Of a DNA stretch of 64,000 bases, positions 1-10,703 are shown one piece after another (positions within the stretch are counted from its first letter, which is position 1; the number at the start of each line of letters is the position of its first letter). The translations under genes were made by a program, and so were the position numbers. Origin of the DNA: Aaosphaeria pasadenensis (lineage: Eukaryota > Ascomycota > Dothideomycetes > Pleosporales); contig JAKLMB010000001.1 of NCBI GenBank assembly GCA_022813625.1, positions 1,612,001 through 1,676,000 of the forward strand. The letters run 5' to 3'. The notes beneath the pieces were generated by a model. It ran no database searches and was not told where the DNA came from. It was given only the letters and a program-made list of their open reading frames with translations.

Positions 1-553
1 ACAAACGATGCATCCGCCGAGAAGGGCGCTGAGAAGAAGAACCTCCCCCCACGTGAGCGCAAGCAGCGTGGACCCCCCGAGGATGGTGTTCCTTCCAAGA
101 CCAAGGTTATGGTCGCCAACCTTCCCTACGACCTCAAGGAGGATAAGGTATGTCGAGCGAAATCCGATTGCGTCATTTTCAAGCTAACAGCCACATCAGC
201 TCCTCGAGATCTTCAAGGACTACCAACCCACCACCGCTAAGATCGCCCTTCGTCCCATCCCTCGCTTCATGGTCAAGAAGCTCCAGGCCAGGAACGAGCC
301 CCGCAAGGGCCGTGGTTTCGGCTTCGTCACCCTTGGCTCTGAGGAGCTCCAGCAGAAGGCTTGCGCCGAGATGAACGGAAAGGAGATTGAGGGACGTGAG
401 ATCGCCGTCAAGGTCGCCATCGACTCTCCCGGAAAGGAGGATGACCACCCTGAGGCTGCTACCGAGGGTGAGGAGGCCGCCGCTGCCCCTGCAGCCACTG
501 AGGCCCCCGCCGCCACTACCACCGAGACCCCCGCTGCCACGACTACGGCTTAA
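1..553 (+). CDS. RRM-domain RNA-binding protein (5' end outside window)
   Basis: The frame is open from base 1, so the start lies upstream. Exon 1 ends at 147. A 52-nt intron (148-199, donor GTATGT, branch GCTAAC, acceptor CAG) leads to exon 2 (200-553, stop TAA). The protein carries an RNA recognition motif: an RNP2-like strand VMVANL followed by RNP1-like KGRGFGFVT. It then ends in an Ala/Thr/Pro/Glu-rich low-complexity tail. A Lys/Arg/Pro-rich linker precedes the RRM, so an earlier RRM may lie outside the window, as in fungal two-RRM proteins of this kind. Codons strongly favour C-ending synonyms, unlike most neighbours, which suggests high expression. A role in mRNA binding is family knowledge; the exact orthologue is not resolved. 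Confidence 0.85.
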
Positions 554-2223
554 GAGATTTGCCAGTCTGGTCAGCAAGTAGGAGATGGAGCTGCGTTCTG
601 ACTTTGTGTCGAGCCTGATCCTGCCTGCTTAAGATATGAGTTCGGATGGGGCAATTTGGAGTTGCCGACACATATTTTCATTACCTGCTAGACATCTTTG
701 GGCCTGGTTTACTTAGTCGTGAGTATAGGATCGGAAAAGTGAATCGGAGTCTATGGTCCCGGCAGGACCTGGGGTATGGTAGGCCGGATTACTGAAACTT
801 TGTCTTAAATTACCCTAAAAGATCTACATAATCGACTCAGTCTAGCATTTCAATAATGCAAGAACATGGTCATGACCACTCGGCTTTTGCAAACGTGATC
901 TTTCTTTGGAGCGTGAAATCAGAATTGACATTTGCTCATGTCACGGATATCCACTAGGTTTGTGCTCAACAGGAATATGTGTCAGCGGAGCATCTCTTTG
1001 AGATTTACTACTGAATTGACTGGGGAAGGAAATAGGGTCTCGCACATCAATGTATACCAAAGTGACCCAAGAAGCCACAACTTCCATACTTTTACGGTTT
1101 TCCCCTTCAAAAAAAAATCACCGAAAGATAAGAGAGCAAGAAAGGAGAGGCAACGACATTGCTTTTTCATCACGTAAACCGCTCACTTATCATATGATTT
1201 GGGAGAGACCCAAACAAACAACCTATATAATACATCAGGAACACTACCTATGTCTCCGACTTGCACGCAGCAATCCCAACTCTTCAAGCTCTTAGCTACC
1301 CTGACCGAGCCAAGCCCAAGCGAAAGAGGAGAAATGCTCACAAAAACATGAAAGAGGACGAGTTTTTTTTTTTTTTTTTTTTTGAAAAATACGTAAATGT
1401 TGGCATGTTTGGGTATCAAGGAAGAGAAATGAATACCGACATTTACAAAAGTCTGTAACTAGAGAAACAGGTTTTCTTCTTCACAGGCACGATTTAGTCA
1501 TTTTAATTTTTGCCATTATGGGGAAAACAAAAAGACTTTTCAAATTTTTTTTGTCTGATTCAGATTTTCCAATTTGTTGTACATACAAAGCGTTGGCACG
1601 TCGTCGAGCTGTCCCCCTTCCTTTGCTAGTATTCCCATGCCCACCACAGCAGTGCATTTGCGAGGCTTATTGCGAGGTGGTCAAGACTGTTGTTCACTAG
1701 CTACAGCACATACACTCTTTAAAATATACATATACTTTACGTCGTTGGGTACAGAGGACGACACGATGAAGCTAGCTAGCCAGCCAGGTAGTAGAGAGCC
1801 CGCCCCGACGTGCCCAATCAATCAGCCAACTAACACTCTGTATCATGTTATGTGTAATTGTGGTATATGATATATGGTAAAAAAATTGGTTCCTTTCTGG
1901 ATATGCTACGGTATCTTGGTTTTCCATTATGTCCGTCCGTCATGCGTTTGGCGGATATCTTTTTTCATTTGCCTTTAAATCCAACGCCGCTGCCATCGCC
2001 GCCGCCGCCGCCCGAAGTGGATATATGTACCTAGGTATATAAAAACCGACACACGCCCTTGCGTCCTTGTCCTTGCGCTTGTCCTTGATCGGGGCGAGAT
2101 AAAGATGAAAAAGGGAACAGAAAACATAAAGGTAAAGTGAAGTGGAAGGAAAGAGCACACACACGCGCGCGCGCACGCTTCTTCACTTGTTCAATCGATC
2201 GATTGTTGAAGGGAGGTAGGCGA
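554..2223. other. Intergenic region with poly-T and CA/CG microsatellites
   Basis: No supportable gene. It holds a 21-nt T run at 1363-1383 and a (CA)n(CG)n dinucleotide tract at 2155-2178. It lies between two gene 3' ends (RRM gene from the left, ZIP gene from the right), so it is mainly downstream and UTR sequence. Confidence 0.6.
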
Positions 2224-3711
2224 TCAATGCACGTGACCGACTTGTGTGACGAGCGGCACAAGCATGCCGAAGAGGACGGTCGCGATGTCAGACTTGGAGA
2301 GGCCGGTGGAGGCGTGGTAGCTATCGACGTAGCCGTTTGCCATGGGGTCTTCGTGGGAGAGGCTCGGGGCGGTGGCTTCGGTCATGGCGTGCATAGCGAC
2401 GTACCTTTTTTTTGAACGAATTAAGTTAGTGGACGGTTTCGAACGGAAACAAAATGAGGTAGCTGATTTGAGACTTACAAGAAGGTTCCGCCGGAGAACA
2501 AAAGTACCCATCCGGTCGTCCAGTTCAGGCTATCGTCTCCGCCGAGCGAAGCCCGTCCGAGAGCGTTGACGATGGTCCACGTGACGAGAGCGCCTACTGG
2601 GGCAGCAAGACTGAAGAAAACGAGATGGGTTCGTGCAGTGCGTTTCGAAAGGCCTTGCTTGAGGAGGACGGTAGTCAGACCGAATGCCGCAGGACCCTTG
2701 TGCAGCATGATGGCGACAAAGATGATGAAGGACAAAGAAGTGGAGGGTGCGGTCGAGGAGGCTCCCAGTGCAATTCCGTCCGCGCATGCATGGATGATGA
2801 GTCCAATGGTTGTCGCGGAAGACTTGGGAGCCGGCTTTCGCTCCGGTGGGGGGATCGGTGTGCCGGGGACATTGAGGTTGTTCAGGGAGACGCTGGACGA
2901 ATTGTGAGGTCCACGAGAGAGATCCGAGAGCGAGATGTGGAGGGGGTGGTAACTTGGCTGTTGTGGTGCAATTGCCTCTGGAAGATGATCCACGAGAAAC
3001 ATGAGGATGAAACCGAGGACTAGCGCAACTCCTATATATGCATGCGGCTCTGGGCCTTCGTCATGTTCGTGATGGACTACTGTTTCTTCGTCCTCGGGAG
3101 CGTGTACACGGGTGTGTCCCTCTTTGTGGCCCTCGGTGGAGTCGTCGTCGCCTCCTCTCTGGGGCTGCGGGTGGTTCTCTTCCTCCTCTTGCTTGTCCTT
3201 CTGGGTCTGCTTGTCGTCCGTCTTGCGGCGTTCTTGTTGAGGCTGCTCCACTGACCGCCTAACAACGATGTGTTCGACAGCCGGTGCCTTCACCGATCCA
3301 CCTTGGACGTTGTTGGAATCGACGGCGCCGTTTCGCTCCATGCTGGGGTATTCCTGAGGATGCTTGATCCCTTTCTGCTGGCTCGCAACGCTGGGGATGG
3401 TGGGCTGGGTGTTTTTGTTGGTGGCAACGTGCATGTGTCCCTTTCCGCTTGCACTGTACATCGTCTCGATCCCCTCCGGTATGATTACAATCAGTGATGT
3501 CCCGACGAGAACGCCGGTGCCGAGTAATGTTATGAAGCGGAGCTGACGAGGAGACAGAGAAAAGGAGAGCGGTAGAGCACCGACAAGGAAGGACCTGTGT
3601 TTGTTAGCATCCGACGTTGGGCATACAACTTTCGCAGAGGCGGAACGGGAAGCCTCACGCAATGGCCATGATGGTGCTCAAAGAGAGCAACATGAAAAGT
3701 CCCTCCCACAT
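2224..3711 (-). CDS. ZIP-family zinc transporter, ZIP9/ATX2-like
   Basis: Three exons (3711-3659, 3594-2479, 2404-2224) give 449 residues. The start is the ATG at 3711; exon 1 encodes a hydrophobic first helix and joins in frame to SFLVGALPL. Match to the ZIP9 (SLC39A9) group is clear: LGTGVLVGTSLIVIIPEG in the second membrane segment, HAYIGVALVLGFILMFLVDH, the His-containing helix HACADGIALGAS, and VAIMLHKGPAAFGL, the HxxxD/HK metal-path helices. The ZIP9-specific ending GTFLYVA is split across the last intron. A long His/Glu/Gln/Lys-rich cytosolic-type loop (about residues 75-205) separates helices 2 and 3 and is longer than in animal ZIP9. ZIP9 proteins move zinc into the cytosol at Golgi or plasma membrane; location here is inferred. 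Divergent from HAT1 across 493 bp. Confidence 0.9.
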
Positions 3712-4204
3712 GTTGGCGGTGTCGTGTGTGTGTGTGTAGCGTAGCGATCGTAAGGAGTAATTGCCGGAAGAATAAAGTGCTCAAGTCACAGAAAGTCGAA
3801 AACGCCGCGTGAACATCAATCTATTTGTCCATGCCGAATATACGGAGACTGGTCGTTATAGTTATTGGGGGTTTGGAGAGGGGGTATCGTGTCAGGATGG
3901 AGTAGAAAGGTACAAAGTAGGCGAAGCAATCGTTGGTTGAGAGATGGGACGGCCAAAAAAGACCAAGTTGGTCTGAGCACAGCGTCCTCCGTCTCCCGTG
4001 TGGTTACTCACTGGTAGGGCTGAGCGGGAGTTTGGCGCTAAACGCGTACGATCGCGACCTTTCGCCCATTTTACGCGGTTCCTGGCTTGACTACCTTCAC
4101 CCACCAACTTTCCCCGCCCGCGCAGTTCGGATTCCTCACCAGAGCACCTCGTTGTGACTGACTTCTTCTCAGCCCAATTCAATCGTTTAAAAGGCACCGA
4201 CATC
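3712..4204. promoter_or_regulatory. Shared upstream region of ZIP transporter and HAT1
   Basis: The 493 bp lie between divergent start codons and must hold both promoters. A (GT)n run sits at 3724-3737, just upstream of the ZIP start. CT-rich sequence precedes the HAT1 start. I see no operator I can name. Confidence 0.5.
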
Positions 4205-5813
4205 ATGGATTTGGACGAATGTAAGCTCTTTCTTTCCTCTCGTTATAGCTTCCATCATGCTCACGCAATGTTATAGGGATCCACGAAGCGAACGAATGCG
4301 TTCACATCAATCTGAGACGTCCCTCAGAGAAAGCTGGGCGGGTCTTCGATGAATCATTCAATCCAGAATTCACATACCCCATCCTCGGTGAAGAACAAAA
4401 GATTATCGGATACAAAGCTCCCAGGATAGCTCTCGAATTTCGCGCAAACGATATGAAGCCGACCCTCGATGTTCAGTTCAAGCAGAAAATAGATCTGAGC
4501 ACCATGCTGCCAGACGGTGCTGAACAAGTTGACATTGAGGCTGCGTTTGACTCGTTCATTCCAACACGTAGGTCTCCTCCAGTAGCCTTACTTTTAGTAG
4601 CTAATGTGCAGCAGCTTCGTCTGAACCAAGCGAGAAAGATCCCGAATCCGCATCATGGACACCGCCAGGTACTTTGTCGCAGAAGTTCGAGAGACATGGG
4701 AAGAAATACGAAATATGGAAGGCAAGCCTCGCAGATCCAGCCGCCTTGGAGATCTGGCGAAACATGCAGATCTTGGTTCTTCTCTACATTGAAGGCGCGT
4801 CGATGTTGGAACTAGATGAGGACTGGACATATGAAAGGTGGACGCTGTACCTTCTTTACGAAGTCACCTCCCTATCAGACTCAACCGTGTCGCCATATAG
4901 CTTGGCCGGATTTTCTACAACGTACCGATACTGGATATTTCCAACTACTGGCATCAAAAAGGCGTTGAACTCAATCCCCTCGCCTCCAGCAAGTGCCAAC
5001 GAAGATACCGCATCCACGGAGCCTGGGAAATTCCCGTTTGCTGAGCAGATTGATCCTCTCCAAGAGCCGGCACGTGAACGCATTTCTCAATTCCTCATCC
5101 TTCCACCATACCAGGGTCAGTCGCTCGGATCCAGGCTATACACCACGATATTTGGAGAGCTCGTCAAGCTACCGAATATCTACGAGATACCCGTGGAAGA
5201 TCCGAGTGAGACATTTGACAAAATGCGGGATTATGCCGACATCGACTATCTCCGCACAGTCCCTTCATTCAGTGCGCTTGCCGTTGCTTCCACATTGCCT
5301 GCAGAGAACCTCAAGAAAGATTCGCCCGTTTCTCGGGACCAAATCTTTAACAATGGCGGTGATATCAACGCTTTACGTCTCGAGACTAAGATTGTGAAGC
5401 GTCAATTCAACCGGATGATGGAGCTCCACCTGCTCTCGACAATACCCTCACCCCACCGTACTGCTGCCAGGATCACGCGCAAGGAGAAAGCGAGCAATGA
5501 AAACGATCGCAAGTTCTACTTCTGGCGCTTGGCTGTTAAGGAGCGGATATACCAACAGCACGCGGATGCACTTAGTCAAATTGAGGATCCATCTGAGCGA
5601 ATCGAGAAGATTGAGGGTGCCTTGGAAAACCAACTTGAGGAGTATATCGAAAGATTGGAAGGCCTAGAGAAGCGTTCCAATGGAGCTAGTTCCGCTTCTG
5701 GCGGCCCAGCACCCGGATTGCTCAAGAGAAGACACAAGAGGGTCATCGAGGATGAGGACGACTGGGAAGACGAAGACGACGAGTCTGTCAGTTCTAAGAG
5801 AGCACGAGTTTGA
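4205..5813 (+). CDS. HAT1: Histone acetyltransferase type B catalytic subunit
   Basis: Three exons (4205-4220, 4277-4567, 4615-5813) give 501 residues. Exon 1 is only MDLDE plus one base. The second intron is 47 nt. The N-terminal Hat1 domain is visible (ANECVHINLRRP, FNPEFTYPILGEEQ, IALEFRAND), then the GNAT core with the acetyl-CoA loop in LPPYQGQSLGSRLY (about residues 265-278). The C-terminal third is charged and ends in an Asp/Glu stretch followed by KRARV, a possible nuclear signal. Type B HATs acetylate newly made histone H4 at Lys5/Lys12 with an RbAp46/48-type partner before chromatin deposition. One oddity: the Q-x-x-G-x-G/A loop reads Q269-G-Q-S272-L-G-S, with Ser where Gly is usual. 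Longer than yeast or human Hat1 (about 375-420) mainly through the tail. Confidence 0.92.
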
Positions 5814-6176
5814 GCTTGAAGGCCGGAGAGTTGGCGCATGGAGTTCATGGTTGAAGACGGGCATGGGAATTTCATGCTCGCACATTTGATACCGCTACAG
5901 TTCTGTTAATGCCTGACAGAGCCTCGGGAATATTGGATTCCTCATGGTCAATGTATATTACAAATTTTCTGAATTGCAGAGATATGCTCGAACTGGATGG
6001 ATAGACTATCGATAGGTACCTAGACTCCAGCACCCTCCGAGCTAGCTAGAATCCCGCGGGGTAAACTAAACACGCCCCTCCAAAATTTTGTTCCAAAGAC
6101 CCTTAGTCCACCTTCCCTTCAGCTTCCCAAGCCTGTAGTATCTCAATTCCCACATTTTCACATTTGAAGATTGACA
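5814..6176. other. HAT1 3' region and purine gene promoter
   Basis: The 363 bp hold the HAT1 3' region and the upstream region of the downstream formyltransferase gene. A pyrimidine-rich stretch lies just before the ATG at 6177. No other signal seen. Confidence 0.4.
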
Positions 6177-6895
6177 ATGTCGCAACCTCAGCATAACCTC
6201 ACAGTCCTCATCTCGGGCAATGGCTCGAACCTGCAAGCGCTCATCGACGCTTGCGCCTCCTCCGCACTCCCTAACACGCGCATCACCCATGTGATCTCAA
6301 AGTACGCCCACTACTCTTCATTACTACAATTCCGCAATTGCAACTAACCCACAACCCCAGTCGCAAAGCCGCCTACGGCCTCGAACGCGCGAAGAAAGCC
6401 TCGATAGAAACCACATACCACAACCTCGTCCCGTACAAGAAGAAGCACCCGCAGACGCCCGAAGGCACGCAGGCCGCGCGAACAGAATACGACGCCGACC
6501 TCTCCAAGACCATACTCGCCCTCTCGCCGCGACCCGACGTCATCGTCTGCGCGGGCTGGATGCACATTCTCACGCCGGAGTTCCTGAATCCCCTCACCGA
6601 GGCGGGAATCAAGATCATAAATCTGCATCCTGCGCTGCCGGGAGAGTTCGCGGGCGCAGGCGCGATTGAGAGGGCGTGGGAGGCGGGGAGGAAGGGGGAG
6701 ATCAAGAGGACGGGGGTTATGATTCATGAGGTCATTGCGGAGGTTGACGCGGGGAAGGCGATTGTTACGCAGGAGATAGAATTGAAGGAGGGTGAGAGCT
6801 TAGATGAGCTTGAGGAGAGGGTGCATAAGGTCGAACATGGGCTGATTGTAGAGGGGACAAGAAAAACATTAGAGGCATTGAAAAACCAGAGCTGA
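6177..6895 (+). CDS. ADE8: Phosphoribosylglycinamide formyltransferase (GAR transformylase)
   Basis: Two exons (6177-6301 and 6361-6895; 59-nt intron) encode 219 residues, the normal size for monofunctional fungal and bacterial enzymes. The N terminus has the phosphate-binding start LTVLISGNGSNLQALIDA. The catalytic region follows: VCAGWMHILTPEFL, then NLHPALPGEF, containing the active-site Asn-x-His and Pro-Ala-Leu-Pro-Gly, and later GVMIHEVIAEVDAG, with the catalytic Asp in EVDAG. The enzyme transfers a formyl group from 10-formyl-tetrahydrofolate to GAR, step 3 of de novo purine synthesis, in the cytosol. In fungi it is separate from the GARS/AIRS fusion, unlike the animal trifunctional protein. 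The ATG is followed by SQPQHN, a short leader before the first strand. Confidence 0.95.
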
Positions 6896-7597
6896 GTCAA
6901 GGAAAGATACCCCGGAGGTTTCTTGAGAAAGGATACGATGCATTGGACTCGGATGAAATTCTAGGGCTTAAACCCGATATCGGTAGGGCGAAAGATTTGG
7001 TACAGGTTTATGTTTATTGCGCGGAGGAAAGGCACCAATGCCCCGTCCTGCACTGAGATGGTGCATATCAAAAGAACAGCACTTATTTGCTTGCATGATA
7101 GTCATGTTCAAGTCTGTAGCTACCTAGTACAGAACTAAGTTGTTCCGTGCCCTCCAAGCTACATGGTAAAAGTTTTGGTTTGGCGGATCGCAATTTATCC
7201 TCTAATAGACTGGCTCGTCGCTGCGGATAAGGATACATGGACACAAGATCATGGTCTCCCTTCCTAGGCAGCAAGAACCAATCTACAATCACTTCTCGGC
7301 CTGATGCCAGTTTCTCGGGTGTACCAAGGGAAGATCTACGATGCGTTTTGAAATATACTACACCTTGCACTGTCTGGCAGTCATCAGCGATCTATAAGTC
7401 TGGAATGAAAGAACTACTGGCAACATTCCGTACTGGCATTCCGCATTGGCATTCCGTCTTGACACAGGAGCAGTTTTCAATTAAATACATGGTAGGGTAG
7501 TGTGAGGAAATCACTCTGTCCACATTTTATGACTAGGAAAATCCGATTCAACCTAATCCTGTATCGTTGTATAGTTGCCATACAGTTTCATCCCACC
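6896..7597. other. Intergenic region
   Basis: About 700 bp between tandem plus-strand genes. No gene or RNA recognised. An in-frame non-ATG extension of the next gene reaches back to 7502 but begins with GTG, so I do not count it as coding. Confidence 0.4.
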
Positions 7598-8575
7598 ATG
7601 GAGGATATCAATTTAACTATCATAGACACTGCAGATGACATCCATAATTTGGTCGACCGGTTCACGAAGTTAGGGCATGTGAACAATCCAACCATATACA
7701 TCGACCTAGAAGGTGTAGACCTTTGCCGCGATGGTTCCATTTCCATCCTAACTCTTCTGTTCAACACTGGCCTTCCGAAACCGGACGTCGTAATCATCGA
7801 TGTGCATACGCTGGGCAAACAAGCGTTCGAGACTACTGGAACCAAAGGAAGCACGCTAAAGGGTATCCTTGAAGATAAAAGATTCACGAAGGTCTTTTTC
7901 GACGTTCGTAATGATTCAGACGCTCTGTTTTCTCATTTCGGCGTTGTATTGGAAAGGATCGAAGATGTCCAGTTGATGGAGAGTGCAACGAGGAAGACCA
8001 CGACATCGAGGAAGTTCGTGACGGGCCTGACCAAATGCGTCGAGAACAATATGTTCAGAGGCATCGATTGGAATGACCAACGTGGCTGGCTGATGGCCAA
8101 GTCGAAAGGAGAACAACTTTTCAAAAAGGAATACGGCGGCTCTCATGAAGTTTTCAACAAGCGTCCAATCCCAGACGATATTATCTTTTACTGTGTTGCT
8201 GATGTCCAGTATCTTCCCAAGTTACGGGAGATATTCTGGACGTCACAAAACTCTCAATGGCGGGACCTGGTTGTCGCAAAGTCGATGGAGCGTGTCGTGG
8301 CATCTCGAAGATCAGATTACCAGCCCCATGGCCAAGATAGGGCAGTTGCTCCATGGAGTGAAGAAGAACACGCTACCCTAAATTTATTGAACTATACGCC
8401 TTCGCCGAATTACTTGAATGATTTCGAGCAGGATGATGCTTGGTACGATAGAGACGATTGGGACAACGAGGATGATGATTGGGATGATGATTGGGATGAT
8501 CGTTGGGATGATGGACCAACCAGTGTCAGGGACATTATCGACACATGTGACTACCACTTGTACTATTCCGACTGA
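7598..8575 (+). CDS. DEDDy 3'-5' exonuclease-like (RNase D/EXD1-type) protein
   Basis: A single exon gives 325 residues. The first ATG in the frame is 7598, in a good context (CCACCATGG). The RNase D-like exonuclease fold is visible in order: motif I IDLEGVDL (D36, E38), motif II FFDVRNDSDAL (D102 or nearby D106/D108), motif III YCVADVQYL (Y198, D202), the DEDDy arrangement of acidic residues needed for two metal ions. Similar fungal proteins are annotated as 3'-5' exonuclease domain proteins related to EXD1. Substrate and cell role are unknown. The C-terminal 50 residues are an Asp/Trp repeat tail (DDWDNEDDDWDDDWDDRWDD) not part of the enzyme fold. No signal peptide or membrane segment. Confidence 0.8.
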   Translation: MEDINLTIIDTADDIHNLVDRFTKLGHVNNPTIYIDLEGVDLCRDGSISILTLLFNTGLPKPDVVIIDVHTLGKQAFETTGTKGSTLKGILEDKRFTKVFFDVRNDSDALFSHFGVVLERIEDVQLMESATRKTTTSRKFVTGLTKCVENNMFRGIDWNDQRGWLMAKSKGEQLFKKEYGGSHEVFNKRPIPDDIIFYCVADVQYLPKLREIFWTSQNSQWRDLVVAKSMERVVASRRSDYQPHGQDRAVAPWSEEEHATLNLLNYTPSPNYLNDFEQDDAWYDRDDWDNEDDDWDDDWDDRWDDGPTSVRDIIDTCDYHLYYSD

Positions 8576-9691
8576 ATGAGCCTCTCGAACTGGTTAGTTT
8601 ATAATTATATACTTTGATCTAGCTCTAGCCCACGGACTGGTAAGACATGGAGAAATTATCAAAAAGATGTTAGACTGAAATCCGTTGTAGCCAGGTGGTA
8701 ATCAAGTAACGGTGTGCATATGACACGCCTTCTCCTATGCCTTTTTGCCGAGTGAACACTAACTCTCTCATATAGCGAGATTATAGTCTCCTAGCAAAGG
8801 ATCATCATTGCTGTTGTTGATCATGCATGGACATAGCGGTGCACCACACCACCCGAGTCTTAAACGTTGAGTTCGTCGTGGAACGAACTGGTACTACTGC
8901 ATGTACAAATCTGCAACAACGATCTGTTCTAATCCTTGATGCAACGCTCACGGGTACATGCAGAGACTCTTAATACCATGTTGGACCTTCATTCAAGATT
9001 TCTAAGGCTGTCACTACATCGCCGCTAGACACTGCCGACTCAGTATCTTGCCTTCAACACAGTCCTTCAAGGACATTTTATGATTGTATATTTCTTCTTT
9101 CATCTTTTTTTATTTCCTCATACCCATCATATCACTTGGAATTCTGTCTAAGCGAAAGGCAATGCTATTCTCTTTCAACCCAACCCCCAACCTCCCAGCT
9201 CTTTGTTCTTTGTCACGTCCAACATATTCAGCAAGCCCGCTCCAAACAAATATGCACAAAGTCATTGTGGATGACTCCAAAATACTGTCTGCTTTGTGCC
9301 ACTCTTTGTCTATGCCAGGCTGGAGTCACCATAGTCAAGGGTGGCCGTGCAAGACGTAAGTTAGTTAAACGCTCATGCCGCTCTGCGCATATGCCATCAA
9401 TTGCTAATACCTCTCACAGAGCGTTGTCATAGTAATGATAATTCATCCACGCCTTGAGTACTGACGAACTTGCTGTGAACGTATAATTTTCTGTCGATAT
9501 ATGTTGCACCATATAGACTCTTTTCTAACGGAAGCGTTGGTAGTATCTTAGAGAGCTCTGCCATATCAAGGACACTAAACGACGACTTCATCACATCAAT
9601 CTAAAGCCTACCTTCGATCGATTTGGAACGTATCATCAATAACAGAGCAGCAACTACCCCTCCCTCATCACAGAAGAAGCAAGCGTCATCA
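8576..9691 (+). other. Intergenic region with a possible small spliced gene
   Basis: Most of this stretch shows nothing. Around 9060-9130 there is a pyrimidine-rich, promoter-like tract, and at 9356-9419 a convincing intron (see next entry). The sequence just before 9692 is the leader of the downstream gene. Confidence 0.35.
9271..9457 (+). CDS. Possible small cysteine-rich secreted peptide (two exons)
   Basis: Two exons (9271-9355, 9420-9457) would encode 40 residues starting MTPKYCLLCATLCLCQAG, a hydrophobic Cys-rich leader resembling a signal peptide, followed by a short basic tail. Support is the intron: donor GTAAG, branch GCTAATAC, acceptor CACAG, 64 nt, in the right order and spacing. 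The start context is weak. A second reading frame through the same intron (ATG at 9162) also stays open and stops soon after the junction, so the coding frame, or coding at all, is uncertain. It could instead be a spliced non-coding transcript. Confidence 0.2.
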
Positions 9692-10552
9692 ATGCCCGAA
9701 CCAAAGCACCGCTACGCTGTGTCACCAGCTCACTACCCTCACGCTCCCCACTATCAAACCTACATAATCCCCAAACCACCGCAGCCAACGCGTCATCAGA
9801 GACAAACCACATCCAAGCCAGCCTACTCGGCAAGATTTCAAGTCCACCCCATCAACTCTTCTCCTCGCTCTCCAACAACCTACAGTGCTCGTGTATACCC
9901 CAGACCACCACCGCCATCGCCACGACACAGCAAACACCACACCACCTCCCGCCACAGAAGCAGAAGCAGAAGCAGATACTCTCAGTCTCACCGACGACGC
10001 AAGCAAGATATCCCTGAGGAAACAGCGGTATACGAAGTACACTGCAGCACGAGCCAACGCTCCCGGCGACGACGAAGCGATGACGCGGATGAGACGCTGG
10101 TGTACGAAGTCCACATCCGGGACGTCGATCAGAGGCAGGAGGCGCGCGAGTCGAGACGTCAAGGTCAAGGTCGATGTAGATGTGAGGTGGTGTGTCAGTG
10201 TTCGGCGACGAGTGTGCCCTCGAAGACTAGTATATCCACAAAGACGAGTATGCCCACGACAACAACGGCGGCGGTATTGGAAAGCGTGGCGGAGAGTGTC
10301 AGGGCGGATTTTAAGAGGAATATGGGGGTTGCTTGGGAGAGAATGAAGGGTTTGAAAGTCAGTGATGAGGATGAGGGCAAGGCGAATTCGAAGAAGAAGG
10401 TTAGGTTTGGGGGTGTAGAGGTCAGGATTGTTGATAGGCCGGAAGATGAGGAAGATGATAGGAGTGATCGGAAGAATGCGGTGGATGCGGAGACAGAGGA
10501 ATGGAGGAGGGCTTGGAGGAGGATGGGGAAACACGATGCAGATCGGTTGTGA
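9692..10552 (+). CDS. Unrecognised basic, Ser/Arg-rich protein with RVxF-like motif
   Basis: Not recognised. The single-exon frame from the first ATG (9692) gives 286 residues; the upstream in-frame extension starts at a TTG and is ignored. The first 110 residues are rich in Pro, His, Tyr and Arg, with an RS-like patch (SRHRSRSRSRYSQSHRRRK). Two copies of a YEVH block lie at residues 114 and 138 (EETAVYEVH, DETLVYEVH). The C-terminal third is acidic and helical and contains KKKVRFGG (residues 234-241), which fits the RVxF docking motif for protein phosphatase 1. The antisense strand is also open for 283 codons, a composition artefact. Coding status is supported by frame length and the repeats, not by homology. 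Confidence 0.5.
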   Translation: MPEPKHRYAVSPAHYPHAPHYQTYIIPKPPQPTRHQRQTTSKPAYSARFQVHPINSSPRSPTTYSARVYPRPPPPSPRHSKHHTTSRHRSRSRSRYSQSHRRRKQDIPEETAVYEVHCSTSQRSRRRRSDDADETLVYEVHIRDVDQRQEARESRRQGQGRCRCEVVCQCSATSVPSKTSISTKTSMPTTTTAAVLESVAESVRADFKRNMGVAWERMKGLKVSDEDEGKANSKKKVRFGGVEVRIVDRPEDEEDDRSDRKNAVDAETEEWRRAWRRMGKHDADRL

Positions 10553-10703
10553 TGATGAGGGTATATGAATCATTTCATGTTGCTACAATACTATTGATGA
10601 AAATTCAACGAAAAACAAATCCAAGCAAAGAAACTACTCCAAAGTGCACCGTAGAAGACAGACTTCTCCCACCCAAATCGCTAAGGTAACTAACTCGTCG
10701 ACA

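Noticed and set aside
220..577. Antisense Gly/Ser/Ala-rich frames over the RRM gene
   Set aside because: Complement of a highly codon-biased sense gene with a clear RRM.
9722..10573. 283-codon frame antisense to the basic protein gene
   Set aside because: It mirrors the low-complexity sense frame; Leu/Ile/Arg runs are the complement of Arg/Asp/Glu codons.
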